From assembly GCA_023053575.1 (NCBI GenBank), contig JAKZAP010000006.1, positions 15,013,280 to 15,077,279 of the forward strand: a DNA stretch of 64,000 nucleotides, given 5' to 3'. Made by a program: the position numbers and the translations under genes. The DNA is from Branchinecta lynchi (Eukaryota > Arthropoda > Branchiopoda > Anostraca > Branchinectidae). Below are positions 1 to 12,500 of this stretch, piece after piece. The first letter of the stretch is position 1. Each line of letters opens with the position of its first letter. The notes beneath the pieces are model-generated. The model did no database searches. It was not told the DNA's origin and saw only the letters and a program-made list of their open reading frames with translations.

Positions 1-335
1 TTGCCCGAACATTTTTGTTCATGCCTAAATTGGTATCCCCCTACACTACCCCTGAAGTAGGGGAACTTTTACTCTTTGAAACGGAACTCCGCGCCAACAT
101 TCATATGTCTACATTTATGCGACGAAAATTATCGTCCTTACAGACAGTCGGACATATGTCACTACCGTTTCGTCCCATAAAATAATTAAGGTTTATACAA
201 CTTTTAGTAACTTGCAATTTAATTTGACCATTAAACCATGGCTTGTTGGCATTCCCGGGACTGACAATTGTATAACAAAATACCGATAACCGTAAAGCGT
301 AGCTGCACACAGATTCTAATTATATATCTATGTAG
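1..335. other. Intron of the aminopeptidase gene, no feature seen
   Basis: No coding similarity in either strand. The stretch ends in the acceptor of exon a. Confidence 0.6.
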
Positions 336-526
336 GAGTTGACCGTCATGCTGGCCGAATTGTGTACCTGAACTACGAAGGCGAAGGCCCCATTACCCGT
401 ACACTCCTTCTTGTTGGAAAGGGAGTGACTTATGACACCGGTGGATGCGATATCAAAGCTGGTGGTATCATGGCGGGAATGCACCGTGATAAGTGTGGCT
501 CTGCTGCTGTAGCTGGATTTTTCAAG
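336..526 (+). CDS. Aminopeptidase exon a (first visible)
   Basis: The acceptor is TATGTAG before 336 and the donor is AAG|GTAAGT at 527. The exon starts with two bases of a split codon, then 63 codons beginning VDRHAGRIVYLNYEGEGP and ending GFFK. It holds the first metal-binding segment GKGVTYDTGGCDIK and the HRD aspartate. More exons must lie upstream of the window; bases 1-335 show no coding sequence of this family. Confidence 0.93.
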
Positions 527-3500
527 GTAAGTAGTCTTGAAGGAAATACAGCACTGGAGATACAGCCAGAACGTGTCCGAAACGAACGAAAATGCTGAAT
601 TAATTCAGCATTTTATGCAGCATTTCGCTTTCGGACTTAAATTTTCGCTCAATTAATGCAGCATTAATTCAGCATAAAATTCATCGAGAAATTCAGCAAG
701 AATGCTAAATTTTCATGAAGAAACTGGGGAGTACGGCGATTCTCTCAGTGTTTTTGGCGTCAAACATAACAAATTCAAAAGACAACTGACAATTCGGCAA
801 ACATTCAAAATTCTAAGACAACTGGTGATCATGGCCAACGAAGAAAGGAAAGATAAGAAGGTTCGATATCAGTAGCTGATCCATTTTGTCAGCTTTATAC
901 AGCTAATTCTTTTTTTTTTCTTCTTCCTGACTTGAATTTTGGTATTCTAGAAGTGTCAGAGAAGAAAAAAAGGTAACAGCTTTCGGACAAAAAAGAAAAA
1001 GAAAATGCAGCATTTACAGCACCAAAAAGCTTTCGGACACGTTCCCAGTTTCAGCGCAGAAGGCACACCATTTTATTCTTCTTCTTCTTTAACGAGGCTT
1101 TTGAAACTCTGAATAACAAATCGGAAACCTAGTACCACACGTGTCCCAGTCGTAAGCAGTAAAATCTACAAATTACCCCTAGAAGCTTGAGTAAATCTTT
1201 GCGTTGTTTTGTACGTATTACCGACCGATGAGAGTTCGAATAAACATACGTTCAAAAAGAAAAAAAAATAAGAAGAAAGAAAAGTTAGACACAGTCACAG
1301 CTTGTAGATCAGTACCAGATAAATACAAAATTAACTGGACAAACATAGATTCCAAGTGTGGTTAGTGGCCTTGGTTGAAAACTTATAATATCTTAGATTT
1401 TGGGTTCCCAAAACATTAGTGACGGGATATCTGTGACTTGGTAGAGTCTGTCCGTTTGTCTGTCTGTCTGTGTGCTAGCACGATAGCTCTCAAAGTGGTT
1501 GAGGTATTTTGTTGAAACTTGGTGTGAGGATCCTTTGGGTCAAAGTAGTGTCAGATAGACTGCGTCGCGTCTTCAAGGATATGCACATAGAAGTCTATGC
1601 CTGTAGTAATCGTATCAGATATGTTTTTAAAATTATATAGAGGAAACTCGAGCAAAAAGCTGTTTCTAGGTGAACTGTGGGATGAACAATGAAACAAGCA
1701 GGAAGTTGCAACTGCGGTAGCTGAATCGTTGAGGGTTTTTCTTTTTGTGCAACGCACGCGCGCAATGGCGCTTTGAGGCGTTTTGTCGATTGTATCGGTT
1801 AGTCTGTTATGCAGTCTCTAAGCTGGGACGTCTGTGAATTACTAATCTTTCTCCATACATAAGGGAACAAGTACCGTGAATAAGATTTACTGAGTATAAA
1901 ATAGTACTAGGGACGCCAAGACTTTTTTTTTTCTGCTCATCGGAAACGGGCCTTTCTCGTAGCGCCGTCCACTACGCTCGCGACATTCAAAGTGAGAGGG
2001 CCTTAGAAAATATCTGGTGCAGCTAAGATGCGGTCTGGAAACATTGAGGAAACAGGGGAGGTTGTACCTTCTTTTTTTTGCTGTGTTCGGAAGAAGAAGT
2101 CATCGCAGCCAGCGCTGGTGCACGACTGATTGAATTTCAGTACTGACGTTCTCTATTGCTAGTGGTACTGGTTTCGCTGCTATTCGAGCGTGTGTCACTT
2201 TTTTCAAGTCTTTGCGCTAATCTCTAATGTTGTTTATTTTACTTTCATTCTAAAAACTGACCAGGTTTAAAACCATTGTTGGAAGGATGGCCATTTGAAA
2301 GGCGAAGCTGAGATTTCTGGAGTGAGGGCTGAAGATGTTTTGACACCATAGGTGCTTACTATACTGTAAAATGTTTCTCCGTATAAAGATTAAAGTTAAC
2401 TGCAGTATTTGCTACTCGGATTTATCATATCTCTATTTGGTATTAATCTTATCTGCGTAGAGATAAGGATAATCCGAGTAGCAAATTCTGCAGTTAACTT
2501 TAATCTGTATACGGAAAAACTTTTTAAAGTGTAGCTCCACGACCATGTCAGGAAACGGGATACAAGGGAAAAGGGAATTTCTAGTTCAGCGGCAGTCGAC
2601 CCACGAGTCCCTAATCAAGCTACTAGGAACTATCTAGGCAAAGATATTGAATTTAATATTCAAAGCATTCCTTTCCAGGTTCTTGCGGAGTTGAAGCCGA
2701 AAGGACTCCGTGCCATCGGCGGTATGGCCATGGTACGAAACAGCGTTGGCTCGAACGCTTACGTGTCGGATGAGATCATCACTTCACGTGCTGGAGTCCG
2801 CGTGCGTATCGGCAACACTGACGCCGAAGGACGCATGGCAATGGGTGATGTCCTCTGCAGGGTAAGTAAAGATCATTGACCAAAAGGCCTTTCTTCGGTT
2901 CAGTGATTACCTTGAGCGTTTACAAGTTTTGTATTTACTATCCCAGAGGAAACCAGTAAAGACTCAAGGATCCTTTGAACCTTTAACGCTAGTACACTAT
3001 ATTTCCTTTAGCGTTCCATCTGTTCTTATTGGAAACATGAGACGATTCGGACTGGCTAAAAATAAAACGTATTTATTTTGAATTCACAAAACATCTTCTT
3101 CGTCTTCCTCCTTGGGCCTGCAGTATTTACATAACACAGAAATATGGTAATATGTTGACCCGATTCGGAAGCTGGACGAGCTATATCAACAGTGCAGTCA
3201 GAGCGGCCATGCTTGACAAAGGATTATTGTTAGAATTTTCTTTTGAATCGCCAGTGTGATTTTTCTCTCTTTTTTTTTCTTTTTTCTTTTTTGTGTAATC
3301 TCTTTCTGTTTTTCTTACTCATATTCTCCACCGTTTTCTCTTTCCTGTACCCTAGGTGATTAATAAACATTACATTTTTGATAGTGCAACATGGATACGT
3401 CAGCTGAATTTTATTAGAGCTATATTTCGGTCCTTCTTGGCAAGGGTAATAAATAATAAAATTCAGCTGACGTATCGGTTTTGCACTCTCAAATATGATT

Positions 3501-6500
3501 CGCAGTCAGCTTGGGCTGAAGGAATATTTAAACATTACATTATATCACCTAGCCTTTGAATTTGCTTTTCGTGGTCTCTCCAGAGTGATCAATTAATTTT
3601 CTGAGTTTATGGATTTGATTTGTCCCATCGATCTAGATGCTGCCGCTCGACAACGAAAAGTTTGTTAAAAGTAATAATATATAATAAAAAAGCTGTAACA
3701 TATTCAATAATCTGATTAAATCAGTCGTTTTCAGATGAAGGAGATTGCTCTCGAGACGAATGCACCAAACCCTTACATGATGACAATTGCAACGCTGACT
3801 GGTCACGCCCGTATTGCCGTTGGTGAACCATACACCGTAAGTCTAAGTTTTAATTCCCTAAACATGAGATAGCTTCCACTTGATGCAGCGCATGTCCACG
3901 AGCTTTGTGCTGAAAGGGTCGTTCAGCACTTTGCAACTATTTAAAGCAGGGGCTGTCAGTAACGGCCAGGGAGGCCAAGCCTTGTGATACCAGTGAAAAC
4001 CCCAACTGTAAACCAGGGGTCCGGAGGAATCAAGGGAGAAAGGCAGGAAGCGTTGAAAAGCTCGTCCTTAACCATGCACTAGGTCCGAGGCTACTGGACC
4101 GGGATCCGCACGTGATTAATTGTGTAGTAACATAATCGCATGTGATTAACTGTGTAGTAACATAATCGCTTGACTTCCAGTTTACCGGCACTATGTTGTG
4201 CTCAGCACAACTTTTGTCTGTCTTGCAATTTGCAGAAGGCACTAACCCCTCGCTTGCTGTCGTGACTCACTGATGTTTTATAGACAAGTCATGGTAATTT
4301 CATTCCGGTTTGTTTTAGTCGTGGACCGTCAAGCGATCTGGACTCATGTTGATCGCTGGCCCGGGGACCACTGTAAATATATGTTCCGCGACTTAAATAC
4401 TTTGTGTAACTCGTCTTTCGAATAAACTGCAATGTTTTCGTAACCATTTTCACCAAATAAGGGACAGAAATCTACCACACTACTTTGGTTACTCGCTATT
4501 CCCGTGTTATTACACAGTCATGTCTGACTGTTCTCGAGCCTAGTCGGCTTCGACAAGTCAATATTTCAACTTGATTAGCCGAGAATGCGATCTCTATGAA
4601 AACTTTATGTCGGAGTTGGAGGCTCTACAGCTCCAGCTGAAATTTTAATATTTATTCAGTTCAGTTCAATGGGTTTATTAACAAATAAGAAGATAAATCA
4701 CACGTAGTCAAAACACTCAGTCCATTCCCGGACGCCGAGGACGACAATCTTTACATTTTAAACGTAATACGCAGAGTGGTCACTGCTCCTACTCTCAGAC
4801 GCACCTTATTTACAGGCGATTATGGACAACGGGCCTGCCCAACAAGCCGGTTATGCCAAGCGAATACAAGCTGGTGGAGACCTCATTGGAGACATGGTCG
4901 AAATAAGCACTATTCGCCGAGAGGATTACGAGTTTGTTAAAGGTTAGTGGGTTACTCCCGGTTCAACCATCGAGTGTTCCAAAACGGCCGTCGCTGTGAA
5001 TCTTCTCCTGCTCGTGCTTCGCTTATTGCTAAGACAAGTAAAGCACCGAACATCTGTTTTTGTCTATAATTTAGGATTGATATCGTATGTAATGAATACA
5101 CTGCAAGAAGTTTGATAACAGATAACAAACTGACAACAAATTTTGTTGTAACCTTTTAAAGCTTTGTTTCGCGAAAAGATAACGTCTAAACGGGTCATAA
5201 CATACATGTTCTCATAACGTTTAAAGCTTAACTGCAAAAGTTTAACTGAAATTCAAATACACTGAAATATTTTGACCCATCTAACCCTCAACCCCATCTT
5301 ATGGATTTTGTATTTTTTCATCAGAGGCTCTAGTAATAACGTTCAGAATGTTCTCTGCCTGCACGACAACCGAAAGTTCATCCAAACGCGGAGAATTCAA
5401 ATTTTAAAAAAGATCTGCATCTCCAGGATTAAAAACGCTCCCGGAAATGTCACGGCTGAAGAAAGTAAGAAAGTGATGTTAAAAAGTGTCTTGCGAGGAA
5501 CCTGCTATTTTAAAGTTTAGTTTTCGGCAATAGCTTACCTTTGTACCTTTCACATATAGAGGGACAGGCGGAAGGACATTTGAAAACTGTGCTTGCCATG
5601 GTTTAAAAGTGAGAAAAGCCAACCAAGAGAAAAGAGTCTGAGGCACAAGACCTGTAGGCCTGTTCCGAAATGAAAATTGAAAGTTTTGAAGATTCGTAGC
5701 AAAACGGAGGGTAGTCAGAGACACAAGATAGATCTGATGGCCTCTTCCGGAATGAAAAACAATAGTTTGAAGTTTCTGATGCCTTTATTTCTAAAGAGTT
5801 GACGGTGTACCTTTAAACTTTCGATGAAGTTTGTTGCTTGAATGGCAAAGTCGGCTTGGCCGAAAAACCGCTGTAAAAGTCGTTTGAGCAACACGAAATT
5901 ACAATGGGAATGTCTGAAGCTTATAATTCCATAGGAGCTGTAAGTGCGTAATGCCACGAGGTGTTCTTTAAGTGAAACGCCTACGACTTTAATTTGTCCG
6001 ACAAATGGGCTATTCAGAATCAAGGTTGATTCAGATCCAGGACTCGTTCCAGTTTTGAATGATTTTCTGTCAGGTTAATTCCCAGTCCTCCGTGGGCGCA
6101 TATTCCAAATCTCTCGGCTTCCAAGATTCAATCAAGATCCTTATAAATCTATTTGCATCCGCTTCCTTGTTCGCTGAAGTATTGTAAGAGCGTGTACTGC
6201 CAAAAATAAATAAATAAAGAAGTGAAGCAGAACGTGCGTGTCTTCCTGCATGGCTGTCGAGTTTTAGCGCAAATGTATACCAGTGTTTCGATGACTGATG
6301 AGTGTTTTTGCAGTTGTTAGTATGATCATGAAACTCTGCATAAGTGTTATGTTTCGAGACAAAACTTCTGTTAGGACCTTTTTATGGCACTTGACTTCCG
6401 GTGCCACATACCGATCACTTTTCCATCGGTCTGTCGGTCGATCTGGTGATCGCGAGTTAGGGTACTTCCAGATGTGATAGGACGATGAAACTTGGCAGGC

Positions 6501-9500
6501 ATCAGGGACCCGACCAAACTGACTTGGAAATAGTTACTTTCCCGATTCGACCATGAAGGATTTCAGCCAACGATCAGCTCTGATAGTGGTTTGGCGAATC
6601 GTTAAAGTTCAATAGGCACATCAAACTACCCCAATCCCACTCTGTAACAACCTAGGAACAATGCTTACCCCTAGATCAGCAGCTTTTTCAACAGTTTCCT
6701 CTCCGTGATATTTCATAGCGTAATTTTTGGGGCCAGTACATGCTCAATTTAATAGCTTGGACAAAGATAAAAGTGATGTTTCTTATAATACTTAGTAGAT
6801 CTTCACTTTATGCATAAATCAGTTTGTATAAATTCAGATTTGAATGGGTTATTTGTTTTTTAATGATTTTTGTAGCTGTGCATTGCTGGGAGTTTTTGAA
6901 TTTCCTGCCACGATATCCCAGCTCCTAAGATTTGGATGGCCGAAGTGCCAGAGCGGTAAAGACAAAGGATAACAAGAAAACGGCCGATTTTCGTAGCGCC
7001 TTCCAAAGGAAGTCGGAACTGTTTATTTGTGAAGCATTTAATACAAAGTAAAGCATTAGAAGTGTCCATTAAATTGTGCTTTAATTCCTTGCTTCCTTTT
7101 CAGGCAAATCCGAATACGAGGACGTCCTCCAGTGCAACAACCTCCCGTCAACTCGAACTCCTCGCGGTCACCAGTCACCTGCTGCATTCTTGATTACCGT
7201 TAGCGGTCTAGAAAAGGTAAGCCACCCTTAGAACTAGGCTGTTGGAAAATTGGAAAAGATTACCCCGTAAAGCTTGGTCCCTGTAAGTTTCCATAGCTTG
7301 GCGCCATTCTTTTCTATGTCGTCTAGCTAGGAAATAATCTTCTCATTTTGTCGGCATCCTTGCCCGTTTTATAAGATTTATTTTCAACACATTTCCAGAG
7401 TGGGGGATTTAACATGTTTATTCGGTAATCACAGCATTGGCTCCACCAAACTCGCCTGTCGTCGTTTTCGATCCCTGCCTTCTCTGTATCGTCTAGCAAA
7501 TAATTTTCTCATTTTTCCTTGCCCGTTTTATAAGATTTATTTTCAACCATGTTTAGTGGTTCCACTTCGTTACCGAATTCGGTAATCACTGGACCTTTGC
7601 TTAGTCCGCATCCTTTGATCCGCATCCTTTGAGCATAAGTATTCGTTCAGGCCACCCTGCACTGTAAAAACAAATCTTGCAGTATTTGCTACTGGGATTA
7701 ATCTTATCTTTATTGAGATAAGATTACCCCTAATCCGGATTAATCTTATCCCAATAGGGATAAGAGTAATCCCAGTAGCAAATACTGCATCCTTGTTCGG
7801 AGAAACTTTTTACAGTGTGACTGCGAATTATATTTATATTTGACAGTGCAAAACTGAAACATCAGCTGAATTTTTTTAGAGTAATTTTTCGGCCCTTCTT
7901 GCCAAGGGTCCTCTCCAGACTCAAAGCTGCTCAAGTGGAAAAACCAACCTGTGGAAAAATAAAAAGTTTTTGTTTTGCCACAAGTTCGTGAAGGGCCGAA
8001 ATGATATTCTAATAAAATTCAGCTGACGTATCCGTTTTGCACTGTCCAATGTGATTCGCAGTCAGCTTGGGCTGAAAGAAGAATTATATTGAATGGTGCG
8101 AAACGATAAATTGGCTGAGATTCCTTCCAGGGATATCTGGATCCTCTTTTGCAAGGGTACTCTTCAGGCTGTACCCGATGAAAGTTTATCAAGAATTAGT
8201 TATATGGAGTTGTAGGTTTTAGGAGTATACACTAGTAACTGTTACCACTACATGCTACTATTAGCAAGACAGGATGCTACTGAATACTACTGCTTAAGAT
8301 TGACCCAGTCTGAGGCACGTTAAATGATAGTACTCTGTACTAATTCATATCAATACATACAACTTTTTCGTACAACTATACAGGCTACAAATTTTTCGTC
8401 GGGTAGCTAGAAGAAACAAACCTACAGTCACAGCTTTAATTGAAATTAAATCTAACCAGAGCATGAAAAGGACTTTTGCCCAAGAAGGGTCGAAAAATAG
8501 CTGGGACAAGTCTCAGTTTTAGCGCCATGAGATGCAACTAACTTCGTATCCAAACCCTTGACCTTTTTTGAGTGGTTTTCCTTGATTTTGATTTTTTAAT
8601 AGTTTTATTTTTGTAAGAAGAAGGTGAAAATATTAAGAAATGTTAAATTAAGAATAGAATAGTGAAGAGAATTTTTTGAAGCTTTCCCTTGATTTTGATT
8701 TTAATAGTTTCATGTTTGAGCGTGTTCCACCCTTCTAACAATAGTTATTATTAGTTACTATTTCCGTTCCATCCTCACGAAACGCTGACCGTTTCAACCT
8801 TGTCGGAATAGTAACTAATAGTTACTATTTCTTTACCATGCTCGGGAGCGTAGTAAACGTAGTAACGTGATTGGTCGGATTTACCCCTGGCGTGAGATCC
8901 TGCTGGAAAATAGAAAAATCGTTCCAGCCTTGACGGCAAAAAGCCAGAATTCGTGACGTCATGCGTAGTAACTACGGTAAGTAGGGTGGAACACGCTCTT
9001 TATGGCACTTGTAGATTCGCTCAAGTGCCATATACCGATCACTTTTTCCTCGGTCCGTCTGTGGGTCTGTCTTCCAGGCCACTGTTCTCGAGTTAGGGTA
9101 CTTCCAGAAGGGCTAGGACCATGAAGTTTGACAGGCATATCAGGGACCCGACCAAACTAACCCGAATCTTGAGGAATGTATAACTTTGGAGCAGGTGATC
9201 GGATCTTAACGAAGCTTGGTATTTACAAAGACCTCGTGTCTCGGATGTCCCATTTCAAGCCCAGACCGAATCCGATGATTGTGGGGGGGGGGGGGGGGGG
9301 GGGGGAGTCAGAGGGGTGAACCGAAAATCTTGTGACACGCTTAGAGTGGAGTAATTGGGATGAAACTTGGTGGGAAGAACAATCACAAGAACCAGATATA
9401 TCAGCGATAGAACCGGATCGGACTTGGGACTTTGGGGGGATTTAGAGGCTAGAGGGGGGGGGGGGTGTCGGAATTCCGGTGATCGCGAGTTAAGGTGCTT

Positions 9501-12500
9501 CAAGATGTGCTAGGACGATGAAACTTGGCCTGGACATTAGAGACTTGACATGATTGGCTTAGAAATGGTCAGTTCCCGGACCCGACCATCGTGGGGGAGG
9601 GGGGATATGGAATCTTGAGGTATGTATAACTTTTGAACGGGTGATCGGATCTTAACGAACCTTGATATTTGGAAAGACTTCATGTTTTTGATATCCCATT
9701 TCAAGTCCTGACTGGATCCGATGAATGTGGGGGTGGGGGAGTAGGAGGGGGAACCGGAAGTCTTGTGACACGGTTAGAGTGGAGCGACTGGGATGAAACT
9801 TGGTGGGAAGAACAAGCACAAGAACTGGATACATCAGTGACAAAGCCGGATCGGGTTCGGGTACATTGAGGGGAGTTGGTGGGGGTCCAGAATTCCGGTG
9901 ATGGCGAATTAAGGATGTGTTAGGACGATGAAACTTGACTTAATAAGATTGGCTTAGAAATTGTCAGTTACCAGATCCGACCATCTCTTAAAGTACTAAT
10001 CCTAACCGCAAAGTACAAAAAATACTTTTAAGCAAGTTATACATTTTCATCCTCTCCATGAGCCCATAGTCATTACACATTTTCATCATCATGAGCCCTT
10101 AGTCATTTTTGCCTCTAGGGTTTTGCTTACTAGTGAATTCCTTAAAGTACACACAGTAATTTTGAGCAGAATATACATTTTCAGGAGCCCGATGAGCTTA
10201 TCATCATTTGCCCTTAAAGATGTTCATTGCAGATGAATCTCTAGTGCCCTTAAAGTGAGCATCAGCACAGCCGAATGCAAGAATAATACAGTTTTTACGA
10301 ACGATACATTCTCGTGATTTCCAAGGACCCATGATCATTCTTATCTCAAGGGTTTTGCCTACAAATGATCACAACAAACCCACGAATTGACGAATTCCTT
10401 CTTGCATCCTTTGCCCCAGTCTTGCAAGTGCCATATGAGCTTCCAGCTCTTGTTTTTAAAAAAGTTAAGGCCACAAAATTAAGGAAAATGTTAAATTAAG
10501 AATTTACTTAATTTAAGAAATTAAGTAAAGAGGATTTTTTTTTAATGCTTTCCCTTGATTTTGATTTTTAATAGTTTCATTGTTTGTAAAAAGTAAAGGG
10601 GGAAATATTAAGGAAAATGTTAAATTAAGAATAGAACAGTAAAGAGAATACAATTTTAAAATAGAAATGGAAAGAGTAGGTGCCACACTTCTCACTGAGT
10701 GGAAGGGGAGGGAAAAAAATGGAAAGGTCAATGTGACTAGGTTAGACCTTACTACTAGACCTGCTGCTTGCATTAGAAATAGTATTTGCCTTTGTACACA
10801 CAGCGCGGTGACAGCAGGGGTGTAACTACCCTCCTAGGGTTACGGGGGCGGGGGGAGGACAACCCAGGAAAGAAACCCTTGCGGCTGTTCCTGTCGCGGT
10901 TGCCAATCTACATACTTGCCCGCAATTTAACCCAGAGAATTCGCTCGTCAAGTTTGACTAAAATGTATTAACCCGTTCGAGAGTCATCGTCCTTGCGGTT
11001 TAACGTACAACATTTTCAAATCATGAGTATCCCATTGCTAACGTTTGGGGTTACAAAAAATTCCATTGTGCGATAAATCTGCCGTAAGACATAAAGGATG
11101 TACTAAATCATTCTTTCATTGATGCTTGGAACTTTTCTTGTAAATTCAAGTGTAAATTTTAGAGAATGTCGTCAGTCTAGGACGGTTTATGCCAAGGCTA
11201 TCTTATGTTATAAATATATACCATAGCATGTTTTCAAGAGCCCTCCGTATGCCTTCCCTGTATCAGTCTGCTCGCTTTTGAACATGCTTCTTGTTTCTGG
11301 CTGCTATTTTGTTGTACAGAAGGACAGTAGAAAAACACGGGCTGTGAATATGTTTGGCAACGAGGCCAATCTACAAATAGCTTTTAAATTCATAGCTGAG
11401 GCTAGTTTTGGTGGTGTATGTATGTATGCCTATAATTCCAGCCATGGAAAAATTAGTTTTAAGTTTCCTAAGGGTTTCGCTTTGGTTGTTCGATAATATG
11501 CCTAAATGGCACTTTACTTTAAATACTGCCGCAACTAACCTTGAAAATGTTCAAGCCATATGCTCTTATAGTTATAAATTGCACGCCAATCTAGGTTTAG
11601 TGTCACTTAGCTAGGATCAGTGTTGCCACATGTCGCACGATAGTGTGAATTGTCACTCTATTTTGTTTTTGTCACTCTTGGCTTATGGAAGACTTAAAAA
11701 TCACTCTATTTCGGAAAATGACCAAATGTGCCATTTTTGCAGCAGGGATTCCGACAAGAACTGACTATCTCAGTTTTTTTTTTCATGAAAGTAAAATTAA
11801 GATGTGTCATTTTACAGAGGCGATTCCGACCAAAAGTGAACATTTCATAAAAGCAACCTTCACTCCTAATTCAATCTCTGTTTTGGGCCAAAAGTCACTC
11901 TCTAAATATTTCTGATGTGGCAACCCTGGCCAGGAGGCTGGGGAGGAGACAGAAGAGTTCCAAGCTTGATCGTTCCTGATACCCTAGTTGTGAGCTCCAA
12001 GCAGTCGATTGTAAACTGAAAATCGAAGAGCTTGCAAGAGTAGCATAACAAAAATGTAGAGTGCGTGACGTGTCGTGTCATGACGGGTCATAAATAAATT
12101 ACTTACTTACTTACTTACTCACTCGTAACTCTAGCCCGGCCAGTGACGGCAGTGCGAGAAGCGGGTCATTAAACATTCATGTTTCGGTAATTAATCGCCA
12201 ATTGCGTGTCGTGAGTCCCATGATTGGGTGTTTTTTCTCAGAAGTTTCCCATGTGACACGTCATATGGTAATTAGATCATCCTTTTTCCACTTCCTCCTT
12301 TTCCACGCTCTGCTTCTCCTGTGTGGTTTCATGCTTTGCACACTTCCCTTATAGTATCCTGTGGGCTAAATCAAAATCCGCGATTTCGATTTCTTTTTTC
12401 AACCATAATGTCAGTAATGGTAGTAAAATGGTTGAAATCGTAATTTGTTCGTTCGTCTGTAAACTCGAAAATTCTCACAGTGGTTCAGATAGTTTTTACT

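Noticed and set aside
5479..6023. Overlapping - strand open frames (81 and 102 codons)
   Set aside because: No domain or splice context; within an intron of the aminopeptidase gene.
6285..6360. CTGATGAG ... GAAAC, a possible hammerhead
   Set aside because: No helix II can be paired between the two motifs.
6930..6980. tRNA-like words (GGATGGCCGAAGTG) suggesting a tRNA-derived SINE
   Set aside because: No second promoter box at the right distance and no cloverleaf; similarity limited to about 14 bases.
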